A stretch of DNA of 64,000 nt, taken from Corynebacterium maris DSM 45190. GTDB taxonomy: Bacteria > Actinomycetota > Actinomycetes > Mycobacteriales > Mycobacteriaceae. The stretch lies in NCBI RefSeq assembly GCF_000442645.1, contig NC_021915.1, positions 1,984,001-2,048,000 on the forward strand. Direction: 5' to 3'. A program made the translations under genes and the position numbers. Of this stretch, positions 17,084 through 26,003 are shown piece after piece (the first letter of the stretch is position 1; each line of letters starts with the position of its first letter). The notes below the pieces were generated by a model. It was not told the DNA's origin and searched no databases. It saw nothing but the letters and a program-made list of their open reading frames with translations.

Positions 17084-18199
17084 GTGAGTCAGACCCTCAC
17101 ACTCGTCGGGGCTTCCGGCTTCCTCGGCTGGCACGTCGGCCTGCATGCCCGCTTACAAGGCCACCACGTGCGCACAGCATCGGCGCGCCCGGGGCAGGAG
17201 GCGGAGCTTCTCACCGCCGTCGACGGCGCCGACACGGTCATCCACCTGGCCGCTTGCAACCGTCCCGCGGAAGGCCAGACACCACAGGACGCAGCGGACC
17301 ACACCCTGGCCGCGGCCCACCGGACCGCGACGGCCCTGCGCGAGGCCGGCTCCCCGCCGTCCCGTGTCGTCGTCGCCGGCACCACCCAATCCGGGACCGA
17401 CTACGGCGAGGCCAAATCCTCCGGCGGCGACGCCATCGCCGCCGTGGCCGACGCCGTCGGCGCCACCGCGACCGAGTGGCTGCTACCCAATCTCTTCGGC
17501 GAGCACGGCCGTCCCCGCCACAACATGGTCACCGCCACGTTCATCGAGGCACTGCTCGACGGCGACGCCCCCACCGTCCACGGTGACACGCCGTTGACGC
17601 TGCTCGCCGCCCGCCACGCTGCGGAGCTGCTGCTGTCGGACGCCCCGGCCGGCCGCCGCGCGGTCACCGACGACGTCGCCCCGCTGCGCCACACCACGGT
17701 CCCCGACCTGCTCGCCCGCCTGCAGGCCATCCACGGACCCTACTCCGAGCGCGGCCAGCTGCCCGACCTGGCCGACGGGTTCACCTCCGAGCTCATGGCC
17801 GCGTACCTGTCGCATTCCTTCCTGCGCCGCCCCGCCATCCCTTTGGTCGCGCACTCCGACCCCCGCGGCAGCTTCTTCGAGACCGTCCGCGTCGCCGGCG
17901 GCGGGCAGACCAGCTTCTCCACCACCGTCCCGGGCATCACCCGCGGCGATCACCTGCACCTGCGCAAGATCGAGCGCTTCGTCGTGCTCTCCGGTTCCGC
18001 CCGCATCAGCATCCGCAGGTCCGGCACCGACGAGCGCGTCGATCTGGACGCCACCGGTGAGGAACCGGTGGCGGTGGACATGCCGATCGGCTGGAGCCAC
18101 AACATCACCAACACCGGCGATGACACCCTGTACACCCAATTTTGGATCAGCGAGATGTACGACCCCGCAGATCCCGACACTTTCCCGGAAGAGGTATAA
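17084..18199 (+). CDS. capF: CapF-type bifunctional UDP-sugar reductase/cupin for UDP-L-FucNAc synthesis
   Basis: A 371-residue CapF/FnlB/WbjC homologue. The N-terminal SDR domain (GASGFLGWHVG at residues 8-18, then VIHLAACNRP) reduces the CapE product to UDP-N-acetyl-L-talosamine using NADPH. The C-terminal cupin (about 250-371), with its HLHLRKIERFVVLSG metal block and WSHNITNTGDDTLYTQFW, performs the preceding epimerisation in the S. aureus enzyme. GTG 17084 is the best start since the Rossmann strand begins at once. It is the first gene of the rightward unit, 2 bp before capG. CapE lies 11 kb away at 28303-29451, so the pathway is split between two transcripts. Confidence 0.9.
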   Translation: MSQTLTLVGASGFLGWHVGLHARLQGHHVRTASARPGQEAELLTAVDGADTVIHLAACNRPAEGQTPQDAADHTLAAAHRTATALREAGSPPSRVVVAGTTQSGTDYGEAKSSGGDAIAAVADAVGATATEWLLPNLFGEHGRPRHNMVTATFIEALLDGDAPTVHGDTPLTLLAARHAAELLLSDAPAGRRAVTDDVAPLRHTTVPDLLARLQAIHGPYSERGQLPDLADGFTSELMAAYLSHSFLRRPAIPLVAHSDPRGSFFETVRVAGGGQTSFSTTVPGITRGDHLHLRKIERFVVLSGSARISIRRSGTDERVDLDATGEEPVAVDMPIGWSHNITNTGDDTLYTQFWISEMYDPADPDTFPEEV

Positions 18200-18201
18200 C
18201 C

Positions 18202-19332
18202 GTGAGCGGACGCCTGAAAGTCATGACCGTGGTGGGCACCCGCCCCGAGATCATCCGGCTCTCCCGGATCATCACCGCCTTAAACGAATCAACGGACCAC
18301 ATCTTGGTCCACACCGGGCAGAACTGGGACGCCAACCTCAACCAGGTCTTCTTCGACGACCTCGGCCTGCCGCTACCGGACGTGCAGATGGATTCCGACC
18401 CGTCGTCGTTGGGATCCATGCTCGGCGACATCCTGCGCGGCACCGAGGCTGCGATCAAGGAGCACTCCCCCGACGCCATGGTGGTCCTCGGCGACACTAA
18501 CTCCTGCATCTCCGCGCTGATGGCCCGGCGCATGAAGGTGCCCGTCTACCACTTGGAGGCCGGCAACCGTTCCTTCGATCCGAACGTGCCAGAGGAGATC
18601 AACCGCCACTTGGTGGATCATGTCGCCGACTACAACCTGACATACACGGAGCATTCCCGTCGGAACCTGCTGGCCGAGGGCATGCACCCCGGCAACGTGA
18701 TCGTCATGGGCTCACCGATGCGTGAAGTCTTGGAGCACTACCGACCGCAGATTGAGGACTCGACCGTGCTGGCCGACCTCGGGCTGACCGCGGGCGGCTA
18801 CATCCTGGCGTCCACGCACCGCGAGGAAAACGTCGACCGGGAAGACCGGCTCACCCAGGTCGTCGAATCCCTGGCCGCCATCGCCAACCACTTCGACTGC
18901 CCGGTGCTGGTGTCCACACACCCGCGCACGAAAAAGCGGCTCGAGCAGTACGACCTGAAGGCCGAGGGCGACGTCCGTTTCCACCCGGCGATGGGCTTCC
19001 ACGACTACAACCACCTACAGCTCAACGCGAAGTGTGTGGTCTCCGACTCGGGCACGATCTCTGAGGAGTCGACGATCCTGGGTTTCCCGGCGGTCACGCT
19101 ACGCGACGCCATCGAACGCCCCGAGGCCATCGACACCGGCGCGATCATCTGCACCGGACTTGCCCCGGTCGACGTGATCGACTCCATCGAGCTGACGCTG
19201 CGGCAGTGGGACGCCCAGGGCGCCACCGTCACGCCGGACGACTACCGCATCGCGGATTCTTCCCGACGCGTGCTCAACCTGATCCGATCCACCGCCACAA
19301 CGCACCACATGCGCACCGGTGTGCGCGTATGA
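18202..19332 (+). CDS. capG: UDP-N-acetyl-L-talosamine / UDP-GlcNAc 2-epimerase (CapG/WecB family)
   Basis: A 376-residue non-hydrolysing UDP-sugar 2-epimerase with GT-B fold. Family blocks are VMTVVGTRPEIIRLSRII at the N-terminus, HTGQNWDANLNQVFF, YHLEAGNRSFD (catalytic Asp/Glu/His region), STHREENVDR and CVVSDSGTISEES (UDP-binding loop). WecB itself makes UDP-ManNAc, but CapG/FnlC homologues next to capF convert UDP-L-TalNAc to UDP-L-FucNAc, which is the better reading here. GTG 18202 begins 2 bp after the capF stop, preceded by GAGG. The polymerase gene follows in the same direction. Confidence 0.9.
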   Translation: MSGRLKVMTVVGTRPEIIRLSRIITALNESTDHILVHTGQNWDANLNQVFFDDLGLPLPDVQMDSDPSSLGSMLGDILRGTEAAIKEHSPDAMVVLGDTNSCISALMARRMKVPVYHLEAGNRSFDPNVPEEINRHLVDHVADYNLTYTEHSRRNLLAEGMHPGNVIVMGSPMREVLEHYRPQIEDSTVLADLGLTAGGYILASTHREENVDREDRLTQVVESLAAIANHFDCPVLVSTHPRTKKRLEQYDLKAEGDVRFHPAMGFHDYNHLQLNAKCVVSDSGTISEESTILGFPAVTLRDAIERPEAIDTGAIICTGLAPVDVIDSIELTLRQWDAQGATVTPDDYRIADSSRRVLNLIRSTATTHHMRTGVRV

Positions 19333-19381
19333 CGGACGCTCACCAATCACCCCACCCTTTCACTTCGCACTAGGAGACGCT

Positions 19382-20596
19382 GTGGACACAGTGCCCCTCA
19401 CCCTGACTCTCATCTTCACCGGAATCGCGTTTGCGCCCGCCCTGATCTGGCTCATCATTCTCTTCCATCGACGTCCGGCCTTCGCCCTGGCGCTGGGGCT
19501 GGGCCTGTCGTTGCTGTCTGTGACCCAATTCGGGCATCCCGCGATGCGTGTCGCTCTGGCCGTCGTGCTGCTGCCACACTTACCTGCGGCCATCAAAAAA
19601 ATCCGGGAAACGACCCCCTCCGTCCTCCCGCCCCTGCTGCCCTTCAGCATCTTCACCGTGTTGGCTTTTGTCAGCCTGCTCTGGTCGAGGATGCCGATGG
19701 ACACACTTACGGCGGCGGGGGCCTGGGTCATCCTGCTGTTGTTCCTGCTCACCTTCCGGACGCTGTTGAGCGCGGAGACCATCCGACGAACCGTCTTCCT
19801 GGTCCTCCTCGTCATCGTCGCGGTGTGCGCCGTCTTCCTTCTGCTGCCAGACGGCTGGTGGGAAGGCCGCGCCCGCGGCATGTTCACCAACGCCAACACG
19901 CTGGGCATCGTCACATTCCTCTTCGTCGGATCTTCGCTGTGGAGGGGCCTGAAAACCTGGCTCTGGGCGGTGCCGGCCGGCCTGGTGCTCATCACCGCCA
20001 CCGGTTCGAGAGCGGCGCTCATGGCCGCCATCGTCACCTTGTTGGTGGTTCTCGGCGCCCAGCTCGGATGGCGTTACCGCATTGTCCTGGCCGGTGTGGC
20101 TATCCCGGTGCTCTACCCGCTGTACTTCTGGGTCACATGGGCGCTTGAGCAGCTCAGTGCTGACTCCACCTCCATTTTGCGCACCTCCAACACTAGGTCG
20201 GATCGATGGGAGGCGGCGGTCGAGTTCATCAGCGTCAATCGGTGGTTGGGAGCCGGCCATGGCGCGACGCCTTTCATGGTCGACCACAACTCGTATTTCC
20301 GGCTGTTCGCGGAGTTCGGGATGATCCTGTCCTTCGTCGGGGTGTTCGTCGTCCTCAGCTATGTCTGGTGGTCCCGCCGAGACCCGGTCATGCTGGCGTT
20401 GACGGTTGGCGTGCTCGTGAATACCTTCTTCGAGGATTGGTTGCTCTCCGCCGGCGCGTCCATGCTTGGCGTCTACCTCATCCTGCTGCTGTCTACGCCG
20501 CAGCGGGTGTCGGCCGATCCTGACGACGCAGTTAAGGCCCAGGTGGGTCAGCACCATCAGCCCACCTCTTTTTCCCCGGTGGCGGCAGGCAGATAA
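19382..20596 (+). CDS. O-antigen ligase/Wzy-like polysaccharide polymerase
   Basis: A 404-residue membrane protein with about eleven hydrophobic segments and one larger external loop (about residues 255-300), followed by a short Ser/Pro-rich tail. The MFTNANTLGIVTFLFVGSSLW segment, ATGSRAALMAAIVTLLVV and HNSYFRLFAEFGMILSF blocks are those of the O-antigen ligase (Wzy_C) family. As the only such protein in the locus it is the likely repeat-unit polymerase, working outside the membrane on undecaprenyl-linked units delivered by the flippase. AGGAG five bases before GTG 19382 fixes the start. It is the last gene of the rightward unit and ends before a strong hairpin at 20628. Confidence 0.86.
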   Translation: MDTVPLTLTLIFTGIAFAPALIWLIILFHRRPAFALALGLGLSLLSVTQFGHPAMRVALAVVLLPHLPAAIKKIRETTPSVLPPLLPFSIFTVLAFVSLLWSRMPMDTLTAAGAWVILLLFLLTFRTLLSAETIRRTVFLVLLVIVAVCAVFLLLPDGWWEGRARGMFTNANTLGIVTFLFVGSSLWRGLKTWLWAVPAGLVLITATGSRAALMAAIVTLLVVLGAQLGWRYRIVLAGVAIPVLYPLYFWVTWALEQLSADSTSILRTSNTRSDRWEAAVEFISVNRWLGAGHGATPFMVDHNSYFRLFAEFGMILSFVGVFVVLSYVWWSRRDPVMLALTVGVLVNTFFEDWLLSAGASMLGVYLILLLSTPQRVSADPDDAVKAQVGQHHQPTSFSPVAAGR

Positions 20597-20627
20597 GACG
20601 CTTACCGCGCTAACGGAAGGAACATGA

Positions 20628-20681
20628 CTAAAACCGTTTGCCCCGCATCCTCGGGCGAGGATGCGGGGCAAACGGTTTTAG
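20628..20681. terminator. Bidirectional terminator hairpin, perfect 26-bp arms
   Basis: Perfect inverted repeat with arms at 20628-20653 and 20656-20681 and a 2-base GG loop; outer ends are CTAAAACC and GGTTTTAG, giving A/T tracts in both directions. It lies between the convergent polymerase and glycosyltransferase genes and should stop transcription from both sides. Confidence 0.9.
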
Positions 20682-20694
20682 GTTCGGCGCCCGG

Positions 20695-21870
20695 TCAGAT
20701 CCGAACGGACTGCTGCCGGACTAACTCGAAGACGTGTCGCCCCTTCGGGGCGTTGCGCCAGGCGTCGTACGCGACGCCCGCGGCGTCGGTGGCGTCCGCC
20801 CACGCCTGCGCACCGCGGGCGGCGTAGCCGTTGAGCTCGGCGGTCCAGGCCTCAGGCGAGTTCGGCGCCACCGCGACGCCACCGCCAGCGGTGAGCGTCT
20901 CGGTCCAGGGTGTGTTCTCGCTGCACATGACCGGGCAGGACTCAGACAACGCCTCTGCGATGACGTGCCCGAAGTTTTCGCCGGTCGTCGGGAAGGCCAT
21001 CATATCGGCGTGACGCATCTCGGCGAGGACCTCCTCGCGGGGCAGGCCGCCGCAGAAACGCACCGACACATTTTCCGGCAACTCCCGCACGAGAGCGTCA
21101 CAGATCTGCTCGTACTCGTCGTCGGCGAAGGCCCCCACGATCCGCACTTCGACGGGTTCGGTGACCTCGGCGAGCGCCGTCAGCAGAATGTCCAGCCCCT
21201 TCTTCGGATGAAGCCGGCTAGCAAAGACCAGCCGCAACGGCCCCTGCTCCCGGGCCTGTCGCTGAGTCGCCGCACGGGGCAGAGAGGTCTCATTCTCGCG
21301 GACCGCAATGCGGGAGTCTGCGCCGAAGAGAGCGCGGATCTGCTGCGCCTCATCCTCCGTCGACGCGTGCCAGACCACTTTCTTGGGCAGCCCGAGCGCT
21401 TTGAACGCCCGGAGAAACAGTTGCTTCTTCCGTGGCTTCTGGGCCAACGCGCCCGGATACAACTCACCGCGCGGGGCGACCAGCACGTCGGCGTCTTTCC
21501 ACCACCCCAAAGAACGCAGCGCCAGGGGCAGCAGCGAGAAAGTGGGGTTGAACAAGGAATTGAGATACACGACATCGGCGTCCGACGTGGCGCGGAACGC
21601 ATCCACCAGCGGACGCATCCCGTCCTGCACGTAGCGCACGTCCGCGCGGCCGACCGTGTGCCATTCGTTCGGACGCTCCACCAGCGGCGCTGTCTCCCCG
21701 AGGTCGTGGTTGGCGCAGATGACCTTGGTGTCGAAGTTTTCCGGCGACTCCTCGATCAACGCTTTCAGCGTCTGAATTGGGCCGCCGCCCAGGAAAGCGG
21801 GCACATAAAACGCGGTGGGAATGACCACCCGGTAACGGTCAACGGATGCGGAGGTCTGTGATGAAGTCAT
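20695..21870 (-). CDS. GT4-family glycosyltransferase
   Basis: A 391-residue GT-B retaining glycosyltransferase. The N-terminal domain begins YRVVIPTAFYVPAFLGGGPI with the acceptor-site glycine loop. The C-terminal domain holds RLVFASRLHPKKGLDILL near residue 215 and the donor-site EX7E region at about 305-325, FPTTGENFGHVIAEALSES. It adds one sugar of the capsule repeat unit at the cytosolic membrane face; donor and linkage cannot be told. AGGAG nine bases before ATG 21868-21870 supports the start. It is last in the leftward unit that begins at 31253. Confidence 0.88.
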   Translation of the reverse strand: MTSSQTSASVDRYRVVIPTAFYVPAFLGGGPIQTLKALIEESPENFDTKVICANHDLGETAPLVERPNEWHTVGRADVRYVQDGMRPLVDAFRATSDADVVYLNSLFNPTFSLLPLALRSLGWWKDADVLVAPRGELYPGALAQKPRKKQLFLRAFKALGLPKKVVWHASTEDEAQQIRALFGADSRIAVRENETSLPRAATQRQAREQGPLRLVFASRLHPKKGLDILLTALAEVTEPVEVRIVGAFADDEYEQICDALVRELPENVSVRFCGGLPREEVLAEMRHADMMAFPTTGENFGHVIAEALSESCPVMCSENTPWTETLTAGGGVAVAPNSPEAWTAELNGYAARGAQAWADATDAAGVAYDAWRNAPKGRHVFELVRQQSVRI

Positions 21871-21933
21871 AGTCTTAAGCTCCTGCAATAGAGGTGGCAA
21901 AGGGGTGATGTGGTGCTGGCTGCGGCCACGCGC

Positions 21934-23316
21934 TCAGTTCAGCGAAGCCACGTTCAGCGAGTCGAGGTCGACGTTGTGTTCCGGGACCATGAGCAATTTT
22001 TTGCCCCGGGTGCTGGGAATCATCTCGTCGATCAACGCCAACTGGACTGAGCCTTCTTTCAGTTCTGGGTAAGTGGACTGCACGGATTCAGCGGCGCGGC
22101 GCCGGTAGCGGCGTTCATCGATTCCCGGCGCGACGACCAGGATCGTCACGGAATCCTCGTGTTCGACGAGCTGGACGGCGTGGACGTCGGGCAGCTCGAG
22201 CACGGCTTCCGCCAGGCTCCATCCCTCGTAGGTGTGGTGGACGTCGTCACTGTCCGGGAGGGTGAGGATGTCCACCAGGCGTCCTTTGACCGGCCCGAGT
22301 TCGAGCACCGTGCCGCCTGGCCCGGTCAGCTCCGGTTCAATGGTGTCTCCGAGCTGGTAGTTGATCAGCGGGAAACCGCGCTCGGCGATGGTGGTCACCA
22401 AGGCGTTGCCTTCCGGGTCGGCGCGCAGGATGGTGTAGTGCCAGATGACCCGCATCGGCCAGGTCTGATCGGGCAACGACGCGGCGATCACCCCGAGTTC
22501 GACGGAGCCGTATTCGGAGAGGACTTGGGTGTCGAAACCCTCGGCCACGATCCGTACGTCTTCCTCGGTGATTCTTTCGCTGGTCAGGATGGTGTATCTG
22601 GGGGTGTAGTCGGCCTTGCGCAGGATGCCGGTCTCGTGGGCGCGTCGCGCCAGCCGGTTGAGCGAGTACGTGCGCCCGACCAGGTATTCCGGCCGTTTCC
22701 GGGTGAGACGGAGCAACTGTTCGTCGAGTTCGGATTCGTCCGTCGGCAGGGGCTCAAACATCCACGAGTTGTTCAACGTGTCTTTGAGCCGTTGTTTGAG
22801 CAGGTTGGCCTGGATGCCGACGCGGGAGGTCACCGACCCGGGGTGGATGTCGTGGAAAGCAGCGAAGCCGTCGAAGGGCGCCAGGCCGGCGGCCGCGCGG
22901 TAGGACCACATGGCGGAGTACCGGGGGGCGAAGTCGCGGTCGTCGGCGGGGAAACTGAAGGGCGTGGAGGTCGATCCCGAGGTCGTGTAGGCCCGGGAAC
23001 GGTCCATTCCGTCCCACAGCAGCTCTTCGTGAGCGCGCAGCACGTCTTTGGTGATCACCGGCCATGCGTCCAACTCGTCCAACCCGGTGATGGCGGTCGG
23101 CAGGTCACGCTCGGCCGCTATCTTTTGGTAGAAGGGCAGCATCAGCGCGTGGGCCCACGTGCGATTGAATCCCTCGATCTGACGGCGGGCGATCTCCTCC
23201 GGGGACGGCGGGTGGAGGAAAAGGTCTTTGTCCTGTCGGCCGCGGCGGTATCTGCCGGCGCCCACGGTGTTGCGGACCAATGTTTTCGGGTATCCGGACA
23301 CTTCGATTATCTTCAC
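21934..23316 (-). CDS. CapK-like adenylate-forming protein (phenylacetate-CoA ligase family)
   Basis: A 460-residue member of the ANL-type phenylacetate-CoA ligase/CapK group. The AMP-binding loop is TTSGSTSTPFSF (about residues 111-122); LSEYGSVELGVIA is the adenine-binding YGxxE block near 280; GFPLINYQLGDTIEP supplies the hinge-region aspartate; a C-terminal lid follows. Such proteins in capsule clusters presumably activate a carboxylate, but no CapK has a well-settled reaction. Its GTG at 23314-23316 overlaps the flippase TGA as GTGA, indicating translational coupling. With two ATP-grasp ligases in the locus, it adds to the evidence for acyl or amino-acyl substitution of the polysaccharide. 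Confidence 0.84.
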   Translation of the reverse strand: MKIIEVSGYPKTLVRNTVGAGRYRRGRQDKDLFLHPPSPEEIARRQIEGFNRTWAHALMLPFYQKIAAERDLPTAITGLDELDAWPVITKDVLRAHEELLWDGMDRSRAYTTSGSTSTPFSFPADDRDFAPRYSAMWSYRAAAGLAPFDGFAAFHDIHPGSVTSRVGIQANLLKQRLKDTLNNSWMFEPLPTDESELDEQLLRLTRKRPEYLVGRTYSLNRLARRAHETGILRKADYTPRYTILTSERITEEDVRIVAEGFDTQVLSEYGSVELGVIAASLPDQTWPMRVIWHYTILRADPEGNALVTTIAERGFPLINYQLGDTIEPELTGPGGTVLELGPVKGRLVDILTLPDSDDVHHTYEGWSLAEAVLELPDVHAVQLVEHEDSVTILVVAPGIDERRYRRRAAESVQSTYPELKEGSVQLALIDEMIPSTRGKKLLMVPEHNVDLDSLNVASLN

Positions 23317-24641
23317 TTTCTGTGGCTGGTCGGTCGCTGTGGTTGAGCGACGCTGAGGGGTTCCGTGGCGGTGTACTCGCCGTCGACGTTGACCGCGGGC
23401 TTCTCGGATTCTTCGTCCGTGTTTTCCTCCGCGGCTTTCTGGATCGCCTGACGTCCGAGATCCCAGTAGCTGATCCACCAGATCACGGCGCTGATCACGG
23501 CGAAGAACGCCATCGCCCAAGCGGCACCGGCGACGCCCCACTGGTAGGCGCCGAACAGCACCACGAACGGGCGGGGGACGCCGAGACCGAAGCGGATCAA
23601 CAGGCTCCGGGCCCCCGCGAAGTTGACGCGGTGACCGGAGATCGCGACGCCGGTGGCCACGGAGAAGATCGAGTCCAGGCTGAGGGGCAGGATGGCTAGG
23701 GCGGCGACCTGCCAGGTTTCGCCGAGCAACTGTTCGCCCAGGGAATCCGGGATGAATTGGACCACCACGAGCAGGGGGGCGAGGACGGCGACTTGCACCG
23801 CCACGGCGGCCAGGGCCGATCGACGCTGTTGGGCGGGATCGTCGTTGTCACGTGCCAAAAACGGCAGCATGAGTGAACTGGCGGTGGTGGCGATCAGGTT
23901 CATCGGCCCCAGCAGGGTGCCGGCTCCGCGCACGCCGCCGAGGACGCGGGCGTCGCCGACGATGCCGAGCAGGCCGGTGGTCAAATGGATGCCGCCCTGG
24001 CCGATCAGGTAGTCGCCCGAGAAGTATCCGGCCGCCTGGGTGTCGAGGCGTTCCCGCTGCCACATCGGCAACAGCGGCGCTTTGACGACGGCCATCGTGG
24101 CGTATCCGCAGAGGGCGCCGCTGAAGGCCCAGGCCGCGAACACCACGACCGGGTTGAGGCCGACGAAGATCGCGATCAGGCTGGCGCTCAACGAACCCAG
24201 CGCCCACAGGGAGGTCGCGGCCATGGCGCGCGCGGCGGAACCGGCGGCCGAGTCGAAGGTGCGCAGGAAGTCCATCATCAGCACCCCGTGGGCGGCGAAG
24301 CCGAAGATCAGCAGGTAGTCGTTGCCCGCGACCGCGCCCCAGGTCACCAGCACGACGGCGGTGACCAGGCCCAGCAGCGACGCTCGCTGGCAGGCCCGGG
24401 TGAAGGTGGCGGGGTCGTCCGGGCGTGACAGCGACGTGTCGGTCAGCGCGGCGTGCATCAGGCCGGAGGCGAAGAGGTATGCGACCAGCGCGAAAGAAAA
24501 GGCGCCGAACTCTTCGATGGAACTCGACCGGGCGACGGCAATGGACAGGGCAAAGCTGGCGAGGCTGAACATCCCGTTGCCGAACACGGCGAAGGCCACC
24601 CGCTGACTGCGGATCAGCCGAAGGACAAGGCTTTTAAACAC
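23313..24641 (-). CDS. Polysaccharide repeat-unit flippase (Wzx/MATE-like)
   Basis: A 442-residue integral membrane protein with about 12-14 hydrophobic helices and a charged C-terminal tail (QKAAEENTDEESEKPAVN). The N-terminal FGNGMFSLASFALSIAVARSS and mid-protein MNLIATTASSLMLPFLA blocks resemble the polysaccharide transporter (PST/MVF) superfamily. It would translocate undecaprenyl-linked repeat units to the outer face for polymerisation. It lies between a glycosyltransferase and the CapK-like gene; the GTGA overlap with the latter shows one transcript. Sequence identity among flippases is low, so assignment relies on topology and context. Confidence 0.82.
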   Translation of the reverse strand: MFKSLVLRLIRSQRVAFAVFGNGMFSLASFALSIAVARSSSIEEFGAFSFALVAYLFASGLMHAALTDTSLSRPDDPATFTRACQRASLLGLVTAVVLVTWGAVAGNDYLLIFGFAAHGVLMMDFLRTFDSAAGSAARAMAATSLWALGSLSASLIAIFVGLNPVVVFAAWAFSGALCGYATMAVVKAPLLPMWQRERLDTQAAGYFSGDYLIGQGGIHLTTGLLGIVGDARVLGGVRGAGTLLGPMNLIATTASSLMLPFLARDNDDPAQQRRSALAAVAVQVAVLAPLLVVVQFIPDSLGEQLLGETWQVAALAILPLSLDSIFSVATGVAISGHRVNFAGARSLLIRFGLGVPRPFVVLFGAYQWGVAGAAWAMAFFAVISAVIWWISYWDLGRQAIQKAAEENTDEESEKPAVNVDGEYTATEPLSVAQPQRPTSHRK

Positions 24642-24723
24642 GATGGCGACCTCTGATGTCGTGAAGGGCGTCGACGGCGTTCATGGGCTTCCTCGACTCC
24701 TTCGATGGTGGGCGGGTGCTGAT

Positions 24724-25950
24724 CTAGTTGTTCTGCAGCTCTCGGACGCCCGCCGCGTCCACCAGGGTGGCCTCGATGGCGTCGAGGCCCGAGTGCAGCG
24801 AGAATTCCCGGTAGTAGGTCTCTCGGGTGCGGCGGCGCAACTCGTCGTAGCCGACGGCGGTCAACGCGGCGGCCTGACGCATGGCGGCGGCCAGGGAGGC
24901 GGGATCCTCCGACTCGGCGGTGAAGCCGAGGTCGAGGTCCTCGACCAGCCCCCGCAGATCGCCCTGCACCGTGGTGACCACGGGCAGACCCTCGGCCAGG
25001 GAGCTCTGGAACTTCGAGGGGATCGTCCCCCGGAAATTCGGCAAATCCTTGAGCGTGACCAGCGAGAAGTCGGCCTCAGCGTAGACGTCTGCCATGTCTT
25101 CGAGGGGCACGGGGTCACGGAATTCGACGTTGGTGACGTCGAGCTCCGCGGCGACCTTCTGCACCCGTTCCTTGGCCACTCCCCCGCCGATGACGGTGAC
25201 CTTCACCGGCGCATCCTCCGCGAGTTTCGCTGCCCGCACGATGGTCTCCACGTCCTGCATGTCGCCGACGTTGCCGGCGTAGAGGAAGCGGACACGCGGA
25301 TCGTCGGCGGGGCGCTTCTGATACTTCGAAGGGTCGTCTTCGTTGGCCCAGTTGTACACCAGGCTGGTCCGCTCGGCGGGGGCGCCCCGCTCGATCAGGG
25401 TTTCGACCATCGTCGGGGCGATGCCGATCACGCCGCCGGCGCGGCGGTAGACGTTGCGCAGCCACGGGTTAAGCGCCGCGTCAATCGCCTTGCCCGCCCG
25501 GGACCCCCCGACCAGGGAGGACCCGGTGATCGAGTCCGGCCATAGATCTTGGACGTGCAGCACGTACGGCGCCCCGCCGAGGATGCGCCACAGCCAGGGT
25601 CCCAGCGCCGGGGTCATCTGGGTGGCGTAGATGTAGACGACGTCGACGTCTTGGGCGAAGCTGCGCGCCGTCGCGGCGGACAGTCCGAAGGAGGCGTAGT
25701 TGGCGGTGCGTGCCACCGGGTTCAAGGAGTGGTCGGCAAACAGCGGCACGCGCAGCACGTCGACGTCGCCGTGACGCTCGTACTGGCGCCAGCGCTGCGG
25801 GTAGCCGTCGAAAATTTTGCCGTGCGGGTAGTTCGGGAACCCGGTCAGCACTCGCACCTCGTGGCCCCGGTAGGCCAGGTCATGGGCGATGGTGGCGGCG
25901 ATGGTGGCGTCTTCCGGCGGGAAGTACTGGGAAACGAGGAGAACCTTCAT
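24724..25950 (-). CDS. GT4 glycosyltransferase, WbuB-like
   Basis: A 408-residue GT-B glycosyltransferase. KVLLVSQYFPPEDATIAATI at the N-terminus, GFPNYPHGKIFDGYP, the central VLHVQDLWPDSI and the donor-domain KDLPNFRGTIPSKFQSSLAEG match the WbuB group, which includes L-FucNAc transferases of E. coli O-antigens. Since this locus makes UDP-L-FucNAc, transfer of FucNAc to the lipid-linked sugar is the leading hypothesis. ATG 25948-25950 with the K-V-L-L-V-S start is clear. The ATP-grasp gene ends 53 bp upstream in the same direction. Confidence 0.88.
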   Translation of the reverse strand: MKVLLVSQYFPPEDATIAATIAHDLAYRGHEVRVLTGFPNYPHGKIFDGYPQRWRQYERHGDVDVLRVPLFADHSLNPVARTANYASFGLSAATARSFAQDVDVVYIYATQMTPALGPWLWRILGGAPYVLHVQDLWPDSITGSSLVGGSRAGKAIDAALNPWLRNVYRRAGGVIGIAPTMVETLIERGAPAERTSLVYNWANEDDPSKYQKRPADDPRVRFLYAGNVGDMQDVETIVRAAKLAEDAPVKVTVIGGGVAKERVQKVAAELDVTNVEFRDPVPLEDMADVYAEADFSLVTLKDLPNFRGTIPSKFQSSLAEGLPVVTTVQGDLRGLVEDLDLGFTAESEDPASLAAAMRQAAALTAVGYDELRRRTRETYYREFSLHSGLDAIEATLVDAAGVRELQNN

Positions 25951-26003
25951 GGCGATGTCTTTCTTGGTCTGGATGAACGAGCGGGGTTGCGACGAAGGCC
26001 GGG

